From positions 2,370,501 to 2,434,500 of the forward strand of contig BSBM01000076.1 in NCBI GenBank assembly GCA_027924585.1: a DNA stretch of 64,000 bases. The letters run 5' to 3'. The notes beneath the pieces were generated by a model, which searched no databases, was not told the DNA's origin, and worked only from the letters and a program-made list of their open reading frames with translations. Both the position numbers and the translations under genes were made by a program. This stretch comes from Larix kaempferi (Eukaryota; Streptophyta; Pinopsida; Pinales; Pinaceae). The stretch's first letter is position 1, and each line of letters begins with the position of its first letter. Positions 43,397-54,966 of the stretch are shown in pieces.

Positions 43397-44994
43397 CACA
43401 TTATATTGTAACTTTGAAGGAAAGGCATTGCATTATGAATAAATGAGGAAGAGAACTTAAATGATGAGCAACACGATCCAATTTTGATGAAACTACCTAA
43501 CTCAAGCCTTAAAGTATGGTAAAAAACCCCTTGCATGCCTAATCAATGAGTTTGGCTTGAGTGAAGGATACATTTTTGCTAAGGCCAGAGGAGTTCAACA
43601 ATCAATGGTACCAACATCGGGGTACATAAAGTGCTTGGTTCTCTTGATTAAATGCCTATCCTATGCCCTCATCCATGATAGAATCCAATGAAAATGTTTC
43701 AATCCTGCAAATCTTGAAGTCATTAAAACTGTTAAGTCTACTGAATTTTGATTGGAATCTTGCATTTTCTATCCTTTTACTTAGAATTTAACATTACCAT
43801 TAATTACCAGCATTTTTTGTCAACCCTAGTAAAAAACCAAGTCAAAATAGGCAGATTTAGTGTTGGAAATGCATTGTACAGACTGGGTACGGCTTGGAAA
43901 CACATTTCAAACTGTATGAAACACTTTTCCCATTCCTGGGATGCATTCATATGGCCAGAAGCATGTTTCCACTTTTCAGTAAGGAAACATAGGGGGTACA
44001 AAGTTATACCCCACGTTTCCTGCAACATAGATTTGTTTTCAATTTTTTCTACTTTTGTAGTTTTCTTGGAAATCCTTTTAGTACTCCAATTTTCTATTTT
44101 TATAATTGTACTTGTTGTAGTCCTATTGGTCAACTTTGGCAACAACTGGACATTGATATTTAAATTAAATTATATTATAATAAATAATAATCATTGTATG
44201 TGTGCATTCTTACTTGCATTTCCTAAAGCTATATTGTTTTGAAAATAAGGCTTTGATGCTTCTGATAGTGCTCAAACACCTTTTGGATTCTTGGAGGGAT
44301 GGCTATTGGTATGACCACAAAAATACTTCATTATCTTTCTGCATGGCGTAATATTTTGTCCTCAAATGGCCATCCCTTTCTTTTGTCTCTATTATTTGGA
44401 CTATGGTGCAATTTGCCTTGTTAGCCTTGCCCCTCTTCAAGCTTATGGGAACTCATTTTCCCAAGTCCAACATATAAAATATTAGAAAGTCTAAAGTTGT
44501 TCCTTTCTCACATTTGCAATATAACATCTCTTCCCCTTGAAAAGCTCATTTCCCATAATGAGGCCAGCTTTTCCTCACAAAGTAAGAGATTTCCAAATGG
44601 TTTTCTTACAAGGAATTATTGGACCATTCTATGAAGTATTCCTTGGATTTCTTTTTCCTAAGTTTTAGCATTCTTTCATCCATGATTTATAGGGTATCGT
44701 GGATCGCCTACTCTATTAAGTCTGCATCCACAAAAGTACACACCACATTTTCAAACCAATAAATAGGCATTTTCAGAAAACTTTCTTGAAATATGGGTGA
44801 AGCCTAACATGATGAGATAATTGCAGCTTTGGCTGTTCCATTAATTTTTTCACTCTAACTAGTCCACAAATCTTAGGGAGAGCTTGATGTGCTTCCTTGT
44901 GGATGAAACCTTTATTTTGTTTGAAATGCTTCGAATTAACTTTGTGGCAAGTGTAGTCTTCCTTGATATGGAAATATTGCATTAGAGTCTAGTT
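42101..44994. other. Intergenic stretch
   Basis: No gene seen. Holds an AT microsatellite and, at 43870-44020, a ggaaac/gtttcc-rich patch that may be a decayed MITE. Confidence 0.35.
43349..43395. repeat. (AT)n microsatellite
   Basis: About 23 AT units, interrupted by nothing I can see. Confidence 0.95.
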
Positions 44995-45551
44995 TGTTGG
45001 ACACAATGGCACACTGAGAGGGGGGGGGCGTGAATCAATGTGCTAGCACCCTTAACAAATTTCACTTCAAAACTTAAGCAGGGTTCATCATTCACATTAA
45101 GCTACTAAGTACATCAACATTCATCAATTAAGCATGTCATCAACATAGATCATAGGAAACATATCACAAGACAAGTATAGTAAACTTTATTTATAATTTG
45201 ATATGAATTACAATGAAAACTTCAATCTTTCGCGATTACACCACACCAACTGACTAAAGAGCACCAACTCTAACAACAGGGCCCAACCTGGTTTTCTCAG
45301 CTCCAACTAAGAAAAGGTGCAAGACCCAGCTTGCCTTCACATACATCTGCCACTCAATCAAATCTTTAAGTCTGCCCAAGTATCAATGTCAAGTCAAGGT
45401 TATCTCTGTCATGTCACAAGTTACTTCAGAAGTTATGTAACAAGTTACTTCAGAAGTTGTCAGCCTGCAAGCTTTGTTAAATTCATTAGTTCTCAAACCT
45501 TTGCTCTGCTTAATTAGTCTTACTGCTACAGTCTTGTAGTACATATAAGTC

Positions 45552-46410
45552 TATAAAACTTTGATTCAGAGATCACTACTCCCTCTGAATCACCCTGAGA
45601 ACTCAAGCAGTTTGAGCCTTGATATCAATGCATACTCATAAAGATATAAACTCAACAACTAGTTCTCTTTACTAAACTGAAACATACAAGCAATCACACA
45701 TAAACACTGGATATACCCTGGAAACCCCAAATGGGGAAAACCAGCAATCTGTGGAGCTATCTTCTCTCTCGAGCCTAGAGCATATATAGATATAGACAAG
45801 TACAATACAGGATTACGTCAGAGGTAACTCAATCCCTGAATCAAACAAACTCTAGATTTGCATGCATCAGCTGATGCATGCACTAGAAGAATGAGCCCTA
45901 ACTGATCAACTGGATTTGAGTATACCTGCAAGTGCTTCTGTCTGATCTGTCTCTCTCTATCCTCTGCTCTGCAACTGAAGAAGTCTACTACTGAAAACGT
46001 CCTCCTCTGCATGCACAAGTGCGCCCTCCCTCAAATCAAGAATGGCTCGTACAAAATCAGATCTCAGCAGATTTGAGCTATGATTGTCACTGATCTTCCT
46101 CAAACACTGAGACAAAGATATTCTGCAAGTTACAGACACTCAATCGCTCAACCAGATGCGGTAGAAGCTTCCATCTCCTTAAGGAATGCACCCTCCTCAA
46201 GGAAAGTCACCCACCTCTCAATTGATCTATCTCGGATCAGTTATCTCGTTAAGTGAGATAGACACCTTTTGTCTCCTTATATCATCTCATAGAAAATTTA
46301 GGTTTACCAAAAACCTAAAAGTAGGTGCATGAAAAACTCACTTTTGCATGCATGCACGCAAACCCTTGCATGCATTTCTCCCAAATATTTTCCTGGTTAA
46401 CATTTTAACA
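45552..46410 (-). mobile_element. 3' LTR of copia D
   Basis: On the minus strand it starts TGTTAAAATGTTAACCAGG and ends ...ctgaatcaaagttttata (TA where the other copy has CA). A purine-rich tract (ttaagagggag) lies just upstream on the minus strand, as expected for second-strand priming. Confidence 0.88.
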
Positions 46411-47151
46411 CTCCCTCTTAACCAGAAAAGGGTTCTGCACAACTCCCATCTTCTCCCTGAAGTACTCGAACTTATTCTTCATCAAGGACTTTGTCAAAAT
46501 GTCTGCAACCTGCTCATCTGTGGAAATGTACTGGAGCTCAACTGCTCCCCTCTGAACATGATCATGAATGAAGTGATATCTGATCTCAATGTGTTTGGAT
46601 CGATCATGAAACACTGGATTCTCATAGAGTTTGATGCAACTCTGATTGTCACAGTGAATCACCGTAGGCTCCAACTGTTGATCAAATAGACTTACCAACA
46701 TCTTGCGAAGCCAGATGGCTTCACAACTGGCTAAACTAGCCGCCATATATTCTGCCTCAGTAGAACTCATTGCAACGGACTTCTACTTCCTGCTGAACCA
46801 TGACACAACAATCGTACCTAAGCTGAAGCAACACTCGGAGGTGCTTTTTCTGTCACCTGAATTACCTGCCCAGTCTGAATTTGTGAACCCAACAAGCTGA
46901 ACTTCTCCTTGCCTCACATAGTTCAACCCATACTCTGTTGTTCCATTGATGTATCTCAAAACATGCTCTGCGGCTACCTAGTGCACATCTTTGGGTTCTA
47001 CCATGTACTGATTCAAAGTGTTGACCGCAAAACTCAATTCTGGTCTGGTGTTGACCAAAAACATCAAGGAACCAATGAGTTGTCGGTACCTGGTGGAATC
47101 AACCAACTTACTCTCAAAAGCCACTTGCTTCTTCCAGTTGGTTGTCATAGG
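46405..47151 (-). pseudogene. Copia D RT C-terminus and RNase H
   Basis: Minus strand, from the gypsy E border: RQLIGSLMFLVNTRPELSF, then LRYINGTTEYGLNY, DWAGNSGDRKSTSECC (RNase H, first Asp), SSTEAEYMAASLASCEAIW, VIHCDNQSCIKLYENPVFHD and ADILTKSL. A TAG at 46783-46785 stands for Gln in SRKQKSV, and another TAG near 46980 interrupts the VH...VAAEH stretch. The ORF runs a few codons into the 3' LTR. Confidence 0.85.
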
Positions 47152-47156
47152 GGTAG

Positions 47157-47869
47157 TGTAGCTAGGGTTTTACCCCTAGCTTGTGCCAATGAGCACCTAC
47201 TAAGGAGAATGGACTCCTTAGTAGCAGTTCAGTATATTAAACTAATTATGCAAAAAACAAAAATTAAATTATTTCTAAGACAAGCATGAAGCATAAACAC
47301 CAAAATGAAAGAATGACTTTGTATTGATGTTACCTTGAGTGTCAAGGTTGGTGAAGCCCTTTGCAGTGTCCAAGAGGATGCTCCAAGCTTCTGAATGCTC
47401 CTTCTCCTTCTCCAATGTTGGGGGATGGGCCAAAGGTGGCTCTCAAGGTGAAAATAGTCCAAAGGTGAACTAGGGTTTCGAGAGAGATTTTGGCAGAGTA
47501 AGGGTGCTTGTGATTGTGGATATGGAATAAGGGATCTCCATCACCTATTTATAGTTTTTTGGTGGTGGAGTGCTGACCCATGGTTTTAGGAAACACATGG
47601 TTTTAAGCAGCTGTATAGGGTTTTTTCCTCCTTTTCCTCATTATTTTATATTTTTATTCCCTTTTTAGGGGATTTTTGCTATTTTTGGAGGAAAAAGGGG
47701 GTTTTTTAGCCTTTTTTAGGCTATTTTGATGGTTTTGTGGCCTTTTGGAGGCATTTTAGGCCTTTTGGAGGCTTTTTAATGGGATTTTAAGGGAAAAAGG
47801 GTAGGAAAATGGACAAATGAGCCATATAATGTGGTAAATGAGCTAGTGAGCACTTTTTGGGTGTTAACA
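47157..47869 (-). mobile_element. 3' LTR of gypsy E
   Basis: 713 bp. Apart from the 10-bp indel near the end and one substitution it is identical to 56684-57406. Confidence 0.93.
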
Positions 47870-47939
47870 GATTGCCCCCTGATGTGCGAGGTCAGGAGCT
47901 CATCGTATGGCCGATGGACATCATAAGTCATAAATGGTT

Positions 47940-48270
47940 TTCCTGGGATGTGGAGAGAAGAGAAGAAACAAACTGGAGCCCGGAACAACGATCCCGAACA
48001 ACTGCAAGAACTAAAAGTACATAACCTCAATAATGGATGAGGAATCATTTGATCATATGGACGAGGCGGGCATTCCCATGCTCGTATCAGGATATAACAT
48101 AACAATAACAATGGGGTCCAAAAAATGGGGACCTGAAATATACATGACCTCAAATACTGACTGAGGAATAATCTCAATATATGGACGAGGCGGGCATACC
48201 CATGCTCGTATCAAGATACATGAACAGAACTGTGAGGCCCGAAAAAGGGGACCTGAAAGATACATAGCCA
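47940..48270 (-). repeat. Two to three tandem copies of about 130 bp
   Basis: Unit with atatggacgaggcgggcat, cccatgctcgtatca, ggggacctgaaa and a tga(g)gaat(c/a)at word, at about 48055 and 48179 and in part near 47940. Part of the gypsy E non-coding 3' region. Confidence 0.75.
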
Positions 48271-49219
48271 CTGTGTACATCATAAGGGTCCAGAGGGGAC
48301 ACAAAATCTGGGACATACTGCTGAGCTAACCATGTCTGTGCTGAAAAACTGATACACTGGAATAATCAGCAGTGCTACTGAATGTGGTACCAAAGGAACT
48401 GATGAGCTGCTGGATCAGAGTGACAAGGGGTACACTCGCAATGGTACACTGGACTGGAACTGAAATGGGGACTGAAACTGGGTACTCAAGGAAGCATAGA
48501 ACTGATTGGCTTCCGAATACAAACGCCAACGCAGCCCGGACATCCACGGGAACATACAACTGGGCGTTCCAAAGTGACTCACCAATGTGCTAGAGTCGGG
48601 GGAAATCCGGGGTCTTCAACTAAAAACTGATGGAATATAATCCTACGCGATCCTCAACGATGCGATCAAGGTGCTGAAGTCGAGCATGTGAGGAGCAACC
48701 ACTCGGAGAGGCAATGATGTCTCCTCTCGGAATGATCCGTAGGCACCTACCACAGATGGTGATAAGTCCAAGGCGTAGGGACCTCTGGGCCTATCTTCTG
48801 GAATAGAGGAGCTGTCGTCGACAGAGGGAGACCTGCCCCTATCAAGGCAATGATGTTTCCTTGACAGGAGCGCGAGGTACAAGACCGAAATGTGATAGTG
48901 CTGATGGCAGGACTGATAAACTGTGGTGGGACAACTGGGCAAGTAGAGTGGGTGGACTCAAACTTCCTTTGTTCAGAGTATGATAATAGAAATGATCTGG
49001 CAGCATATGAAACTGACTAAGGGGAAAGGGATCATAGCTGTAATGAATCTGGGAGGATAACGGGCTGAGGGAGACTCAAGCTGGTGTAAAATGGCATAAG
49101 ACTGCTGAATACTCTGAACAAAGGCGACCTGATTGGGGGTGCTGCCGAGATGATCGATCATAGTGCCAGGAGGCACAGGAGGGTACTTCTTCATGGGTTA
49201 AGGAACTAGAAGAAGTGTG

Positions 49220-49430
49220 TGTAAAATGGTACTGTCGTGTGGATTTTACGAGCCCAGGACAGTTCATGCTCGTGGTTGCTTTCAATTTTAAGGAGTCTGA
49301 AAGCGATAAAAAGACTCTGAAGTGAAGGAATGGTACTGTCGTGTGGATTTAACGAGCCCAGGACAGCGCATGCTCGTGGTTGCTTTCAATTTTAGAGAGT
49401 CTGAAAGCAAGTAAGAAGACTCCAGGGGGT
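49220..49430 (-). repeat. Two tandem copies of about 105 bp
   Basis: Unit ggtactgtcgtgtggatttt...cgagcccaggaca...catgctcgtggttgctttca, at about 49227 and 49331, differing at a few positions. Part of the non-coding 3' region of gypsy E. Confidence 0.8.
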
Positions 49431-49914
49431 TGCTTTTTCGTAGATTTAGTCTCCAAGGCCCAAAGAAGCATAAAAGGATGCAATGAAGAACTCTTCTAGC
49501 CGGTGTGACTAGAGTATTCCTTTTTCGTAATTAGTCTACCAGGTCCGGAAAAGGGTTAAACTTATACCAGATAGACGCCCTTTCAGGTACTTTAACGAGC
49601 ATGAAAGGAAGCAAGATTGCTCGGCGATCTTTTCATTCTTTTAGGAGTCAGAAAAGAGCTTAACGGAAACTCCCTAAGTGCCTTTTTCGTAAAGGAGTTG
49701 TCCGGTCCGAAAAAGGGATAAAATTATACCGAACAAAAGGAATGGCCAGGCAAGGAGGAAGTGTTCAATCAAGGATCAGTAATGATGACCAAGAACGAGG
49801 GTTGGGGGGAACACTGGTGGGCCTCCTTGCGGGTTAAATGAAATGGTGGCAAAATAACGAGACATTTGCAGTATGACAGGAGTGAATGGCTCATGTAAAA
49901 GTGTGGAACAATCC

Positions 49915-50345
49915 GATGGCGGCCGATGTGGCGCGCAAACCGAGGCAACAAGGTGTTTGGGACACAATGTTAAAATTGTACCAAGTGAGAGCGAGAAATG
50001 ATCTCAAGCATCATCACGAGCTCGGAAAAATGAATCCGGCGATATAAAGGGTGTCAAAAACAGGTAACGGCCGATGTGGCACGCACACCAAGGTGACGAG
50101 GGCGTTTTGGAAAAAATACCCTAAAAATCTGGGGGTGAGAGCGAGAAATGATCTCAAGCATCATCACCAGCTCGGAAAAATGAATCCGATGATATAAAAC
50201 ATGTGAAAAACGGAGAACGGCCGATGTGGCACGCAAACCGAGGCAACTAGTGGCGTCAGACACAATGTTGATATTGGTCCTGGTGAGAGCGAGAAATGAT
50301 CTCAAGCATCATCACGGGCACGGAAAAATGAATCCGGCAGTGCAA
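49915..50345 (-). repeat. Tandem repeats of about 120 bp in gypsy E 3' region
   Basis: Three to four copies of a unit containing gagagcgagaaatgatctca, agcatcatcac, ggaaaaatgaatccg and cggccgatgtggc. Copies start near 49985, 50135 and 50284, and an extra partial gcggccgatgtggcgcgca lies near 49920. Confidence 0.8.
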
Positions 50346-50478
50346 ATGGTGCGAACAACGGAGGTCATAAAGACTCCGAAATGGTCAAAGGAAAGAACTA
50401 TGCATATCAAATCAAATCTACAAGTGATATGTGACCTCAAAAATGGTTGAGATCACAAGTGTGAAAAAGTGAGCAGGG

Positions 50479-53400
50479 TTAATGACTTGCCCCCATGCTA
50501 TGTGCATGGGGTTTGTGATTATGGATCACATATGTGTGGGTTTGAACAATGGTTTCATTGACGTGCTGAGATAGATGTGATGGGGAAGGTTCAAAATGGT
50601 TGATCGTGCCCCCTATCCCAGGGTTGAGGGAATCTATGATGCCCCTTGACTCAGAGGTGTCAAGGTGGTGTTGTTTCTGACGAACGGGGGGTACATCAGG
50701 CCATGTGTCAATGTGGTGCTCTATAATGGCGGGGTCAAGACCAGGCATTTCGGTATAGGACCAGGCAAAGACATCACGGAATTCTTGGAAGAGTTGATGG
50801 TAGGTCTCGATCTCATGCTGACTGCAGGAGGCTCCTAAAGTGATGAGTTCAGGGGCATGTCCTGGAGCAGCAATATCAACTTGGATGACAGGTGAGATGT
50901 TGGCCATGTTGCCCTCCTCAAAGGCATCAGGAGCAGGAATAGGGTCCTTGAACCAGTCAACCTTGGTGGGGAGGAAGTCTTTGGATTCGACCGCGTATTG
51001 GGTAGCGGTGCTAGAGGAAGACGCTTCTGGGATGAAATAGGAACGGTGGTGCATATCATCCCACGGGTAATCCGGGGCAGTTAGGGCCTCAAGAATCTCC
51101 TCATCAGTACGGAAAGTCTGCGTCGTCAAATCGGTTGACGAGGGGGTAGTAGAAGTGTTGGTTGAAGAGATCATGTAGATGATATTAACCTCTTCAGAAG
51201 GGGGAGAGACCGGGGGGTAGATCTCCTCAATGGTAGGTGGTGCCGTCTCAAGGTCCAGATTGTTCATCTCGTAAAGAGCTGCTCTGTAATCCGGGAGATC
51301 GGGACAATGATGTGAATAGTGCCCGTAAATACCGCATATGGCACAGGAGTGGTTGGTACGTAGGGACTTATCTTTAGGCTTAGGAGTAGGGTTGAGTTCG
51401 ACAGTTGGGATGTTGGGGTCATCATCGAGCATTTGCATGTGCTTCTGCAATGCGGGTAACTGTGGGCATTGGTGGGTCGCATGGCCCAACTCGTCACACA
51501 GCGAGCATTTGGGAGGAGCACGGAACACTGGAGAGTTCTTGACTGTCTTGGGAGGTGGGACAGCAGTGTAAGATTGTGGACCTCTGCCCCCAGTGGGTTT
51601 GGGAGTAGGAGGAGGTGTCGTGGAGGACGAAGGGGTAGAGACACCGGGAGGTGGCTGAGTGGTAGTAGTCATGGGTTGCACCGGCTGGAGGACGACATCT
51701 GGTGTCGGCGGGCGAACGGGAGGCGAAAGATACCATACAGGTAATCCCAAGGTTAACCCAGGGAGGCTAAGGGTAGCCATGACCGGGGCGCTTACTACTC
51801 CTGCTGGAGGAACTAGGAAGGGGATCGTATGGATCGCTGTAACACCAATGTGGCTAGGTACCAATGGTGGTTTAGGCAACAAGGATGGTTGATTGTTAGG
51901 TGGTAGGATGTCATGGGACAAGGTACATAAGTCAGACATTTCGGGCGTAGATGACGGCGGAGGAATGGATTGAAAGGTGGAGGTCATCGGCGCGTCTGAG
52001 TAGACTCCAGGCCCCGTAGAGGAAACAAACGAGGTGGTGGCACTAGAAACAGGTTGTTCAACCATGGGGAGAACATTTTCCGGTGCCGCCGGAGCACTGG
52101 GATCATAGTAGGTGAGCTGGTCAATCTTAACCACGCGTCCTTCATGGGGGAACATCATGGTGCGAAAGACAGAAGAGGCAACCGCCCGCATGGCATACAT
52201 GTAGCTGCGGCCAAGTAGAAGGTTGTAATCCAATTGGGCATTGATTACCTCTATGTCAATAAGAACTGTTTTACCACCTAACTGGACTGGAACGTTGGGT
52301 AGAAGGCCTTGGGGCTGGGCCGAACGACCGTCGTAGGCACGTAACGCAGTGGTGGACTGCTGGAGAGGAGGGGATCCTAGCTTCTGCCATACAAATGTAG
52401 ACATAACGCATGTGGAAGCACCCTCATCGATGATGCACCGATGGATAACAAGATTCCTAACGGAGACTGTAACTTGGAAGGCTAAGCTGGAAGGTAGGCG
52501 TGGTTCAGACTGGTCTAAATCAAATGCCATCAAGTGTGAATCAGTTGGGTCAATCCCCCCGATGGCGGAAAGTAAAGTCTTGCGCTGGGAAGGGCAGTTC
52601 TTCAAGACTTCCAACGCAGACATGGCTGCGGGAGATTGGGCTAGGTCGTCTACGATGTTGTAGTTTGACGCAGCACGCGCGTTAGGGTTATTGTTGATTC
52701 GGCGAAGTGGGAAACGAGGTGCTTTCGCAGCGCTGTCTATGGGAGGCGGAGGTATACGTAACGCCTGATCGGTGGGATGGGCGTTAGCGGGTTTATCCGT
52801 GGGAGTGGCTTCAGAGGTGGAGCCATATTGGTTCCGACGGGTCTGTAGGTTGACGTCAGCAGATGACATCATCAGTAAGTGGTGGGTACCTGAGTCGAAC
52901 ATGGGTTGATCAGGAGCAGCGTAGGTGATCTGTTGTTGTTGGGGTTGCACGTTAGCTTGAGGGGCCAACGGCTGAGTGTTCACCACGCCTTGGGTCGGTA
53001 AGGGGTTTTGCAGCACCAAAGGGGGTTGCTGAGGCTGGGGGGGGTTGGGCGGTGCTTGGGGAGCCGCATGCCCTTGGCGATGGGCCTCGTCAACCCAAAG
53101 CTGCCGAGCTCGCTCCAAGTGTGGGCAAGCATGTGTATAATGTCCATAGACCCCGCAAATAGAACAAGGGTGATTTGTTCGGAGATTGGGGTTTTTAGCC
53201 TGCTTGGGCGGGCGATCAGGGTTTTGATTAGCGGGGGCCGCATTGTTATTGTCAGGGGGATTAGCCGGTTGACCAGCTTGGTCTGCAGGTTGGTTATTTC
53301 CCCGATTACGGCCTTTGCCGCGGTTCTGTTGGCCCTGGTTACGTTGGTTATTCTGGTTTTGCTGCGGGTTGTGTTGGGCGTAAACTTGCCCTTGGGCAGC

Positions 53401-54807
53401 AGGTGGATTCTGAGGTTGCGCAGGTGCTGGAGCAGGCTGCGGAGGATGATATGCAGGTTGAGGCTGAGCAGGTGCAGCAACTTGAGGGTGTTGCTGATAG
53501 GACTGCGGAGCAGGTTGTGGTTGTGCCGCAGGGGCTGCCTGGGGCGGATAATAAGCGGGTGGGGCTTGTGGAGGCGCAGGAGCGGAGGCAGCCTGCTGAT
53601 GGTAGTAAGGCTGAGGGGCGACTGGAGGAGCATAAGCAGGAGTCGCATACCCGAAGCACTGTGGTGGACATGAGGGCCCATGGGAATGGTGATGTGTCAT
53701 GGGAGCATATGAGTTGGTTGCTCCAGACTGTGAAGTAGCCCGCGACAGGTCGGGGCCAGGGGTAGGACGTGCTATAGAAAATGGTTGGGGATGCGAAGAA
53801 ACACGGCCAATGATACCATCTGCAGCGTGGGATGCCCCCGGCGCATCATGATGGGAGGACTCGCCGCGAGGGGCGTCAGGTATAATGGTATAAAGGTAAC
53901 CCGACTGGGCGTAAATGAGGTCGAACTGCTGTGCCTTAAGGATGGCCTCTTCTTCAGACTGGGGTCTTTCTGAAGCTACATCCTTAGCAATGACGGGAAG
54001 CAGGGACTTGAGGAACCAATCGAGGAAGATACGGTCATCTAGTTTAATCTTGCATAAGCTACGGCATCTACGCCACTCATGGATGTGGTCCGTGATATGG
54101 GTAGCCGTGTTTTGTCTACAAGATAGAAGGATCTCAACGCCCGCGTCATAGCGGACTGGCAACTGGAAGAACTGCAGGAAGGTCGAGGCCAGGGAAGAAA
54201 AGGTGGCATGGGTCCCATGAGGCTGCTCAATATACCACTTGGCTGCAGAGCCAGTGAAGGTGCGCTGTAAGAGACGGAGGCGAACAGAGTCGTCCACAAT
54301 GGAGTTAGAGGAACACCATAGGTGGAAAGACATGATGTGGTTCTGTGGGTCCTCACCGGCCTTACCCTCGAATTTAGGGATGTCAGAGGGTAGTTTGGTA
54401 GGCATATGAGGCCACATAGGGTCGTGTCGAATAGGATCGTTGGTCAATCTGGCCAGGTCAGGTAGGTTGAGGCTAGCCATGAACGGCAAACTGGAAGAAG
54501 GCTGTGACACAGTAGTGCTGTGGACCAAGTTGGGGCCAGTGCCCCCAAGTGGAGGGACAAGATTTAGGGTGGTGCCCCCAAGTGGGGGAACTGAGGTAGT
54601 GGAGGATGGTCCAGCACCACCATGGGTAGTGTGAGCCACTGATGTAGTGGGGATAGGTATTCCCGCTGTGGGAATAGGTACCGTGAGGGGAACGGTAGAT
54701 GGTTGCCCCATGGAGGGCATACCAAAAACAGGTGTAGTAACTGGTGTAGTGGTGGATGTGCCACCAATGGTCCCTATGACAAATGGAGTGGAAGTCGTAC
54801 CAGCCAT
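50479..54807 (-). CDS. Gypsy E gag-protease polyprotein
   Basis: Long intact ORF. The open frame reaches past 54966, but the first ATG in good context (ccATGgc) is at 54807, giving 1,442 residues. In order: a Ser/Thr/Pro-rich start, a retrotransposon gag domain (about 53,900-54,450), a Pro/Gln/Ala-rich region, zinc knuckle CSICGVYGHYTHAC (about 53,125), an aspartic protease with DEGAST (about 52,420) and LLLGRSYMY, and two more knuckles, CSLCDELGHATHQC (about 51,490) and CAICGIYGHYSHHC (about 51,320). Last comes the RT N-terminus VFAWSYTEMPGLDPAIIEHH (about 50,750). It ends about 60 residues later in unrelated sequence, so RT is deleted. Confidence 0.9.
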   Translation of the reverse strand: MAGTTSTPFVIGTIGGTSTTTPVTTPVFGMPSMGQPSTVPLTVPIPTAGIPIPTTSVAHTTHGGAGPSSTTSVPPLGGTTLNLVPPLGGTGPNLVHSTTVSQPSSSLPFMASLNLPDLARLTNDPIRHDPMWPHMPTKLPSDIPKFEGKAGEDPQNHIMSFHLWCSSNSIVDDSVRLRLLQRTFTGSAAKWYIEQPHGTHATFSSLASTFLQFFQLPVRYDAGVEILLSCRQNTATHITDHIHEWRRCRSLCKIKLDDRIFLDWFLKSLLPVIAKDVASERPQSEEEAILKAQQFDLIYAQSGYLYTIIPDAPRGESSHHDAPGASHAADGIIGRVSSHPQPFSIARPTPGPDLSRATSQSGATNSYAPMTHHHSHGPSCPPQCFGYATPAYAPPVAPQPYYHQQAASAPAPPQAPPAYYPPQAAPAAQPQPAPQSYQQHPQVAAPAQPQPAYHPPQPAPAPAQPQNPPAAQGQVYAQHNPQQNQNNQRNQGQQNRGKGRNRGNNQPADQAGQPANPPDNNNAAPANQNPDRPPKQAKNPNLRTNHPCSICGVYGHYTHACPHLERARQLWVDEAHRQGHAAPQAPPNPPQPQQPPLVLQNPLPTQGVVNTQPLAPQANVQPQQQQITYAAPDQPMFDSGTHHLLMMSSADVNLQTRRNQYGSTSEATPTDKPANAHPTDQALRIPPPPIDSAAKAPRFPLRRINNNPNARAASNYNIVDDLAQSPAAMSALEVLKNCPSQRKTLLSAIGGIDPTDSHLMAFDLDQSEPRLPSSLAFQVTVSVRNLVIHRCIIDEGASTCVMSTFVWQKLGSPPLQQSTTALRAYDGRSAQPQGLLPNVPVQLGGKTVLIDIEVINAQLDYNLLLGRSYMYAMRAVASSVFRTMMFPHEGRVVKIDQLTYYDPSAPAAPENVLPMVEQPVSSATTSFVSSTGPGVYSDAPMTSTFQSIPPPSSTPEMSDLCTLSHDILPPNNQPSLLPKPPLVPSHIGVTAIHTIPFLVPPAGVVSAPVMATLSLPGLTLGLPVWYLSPPVRPPTPDVVLQPVQPMTTTTQPPPGVSTPSSSTTPPPTPKPTGGRGPQSYTAVPPPKTVKNSPVFRAPPKCSLCDELGHATHQCPQLPALQKHMQMLDDDPNIPTVELNPTPKPKDKSLRTNHSCAICGIYGHYSHHCPDLPDYRAALYEMNNLDLETAPPTIEEIYPPVSPPSEEVNIIYMISSTNTSTTPSSTDLTTQTFRTDEEILEALTAPDYPWDDMHHRSYFIPEASSSSTATQYAVESKDFLPTKVDWFKDPIPAPDAFEEGNMANISPVIQVDIAAPGHAPELITLGASCSQHEIETYHQLFQEFRDVFAWSYTEMPGLDPAIIEHHIDTWPDVPPVRQKQHHLDTSESRGIIDSLNPGIGGTINHFEPSPSHLSQHVNETIVQTHTYVIHNHKPHAHSMGASH

Positions 54808-54966
54808 GGGGCTAGTAGGGGTAGTATAAATAGGGTTCTCAGACTCTTCGTCAGAATCAGAGGTAAAGTAAGGTGCGTCACTATCTGGTGACGGAGACCT
54901 ACGTCGCTGACGGGTGGAGTCAAGTGACAAGGCTCTAGATCTGTGATGAGTGGTATCAACGGACAA

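Larger units (their letters stand above)
47870..50478 (-). other. Gypsy E non-coding 3' region
   Basis: 2.6 kb between the gag-protease stop and the 3' LTR with no ORF of substance, made largely of tandem repeats. RT, RNase H and integrase would normally occupy this place. The end beside the LTR (minus strand caggggg, 47874-47881) is a polypurine tract. Confidence 0.75.

Noticed and set aside
47229-47462. Identical 77-residue frames here and at 56756-56989
   Set aside because: They are the two LTRs of gypsy E; the identity reflects the LTR pair, not a gene family.
52980-53738. Several long frames overlapping the gypsy E ORF on both strands
   Set aside because: Shadows of the Pro/Gln-rich repeat region in other frames.
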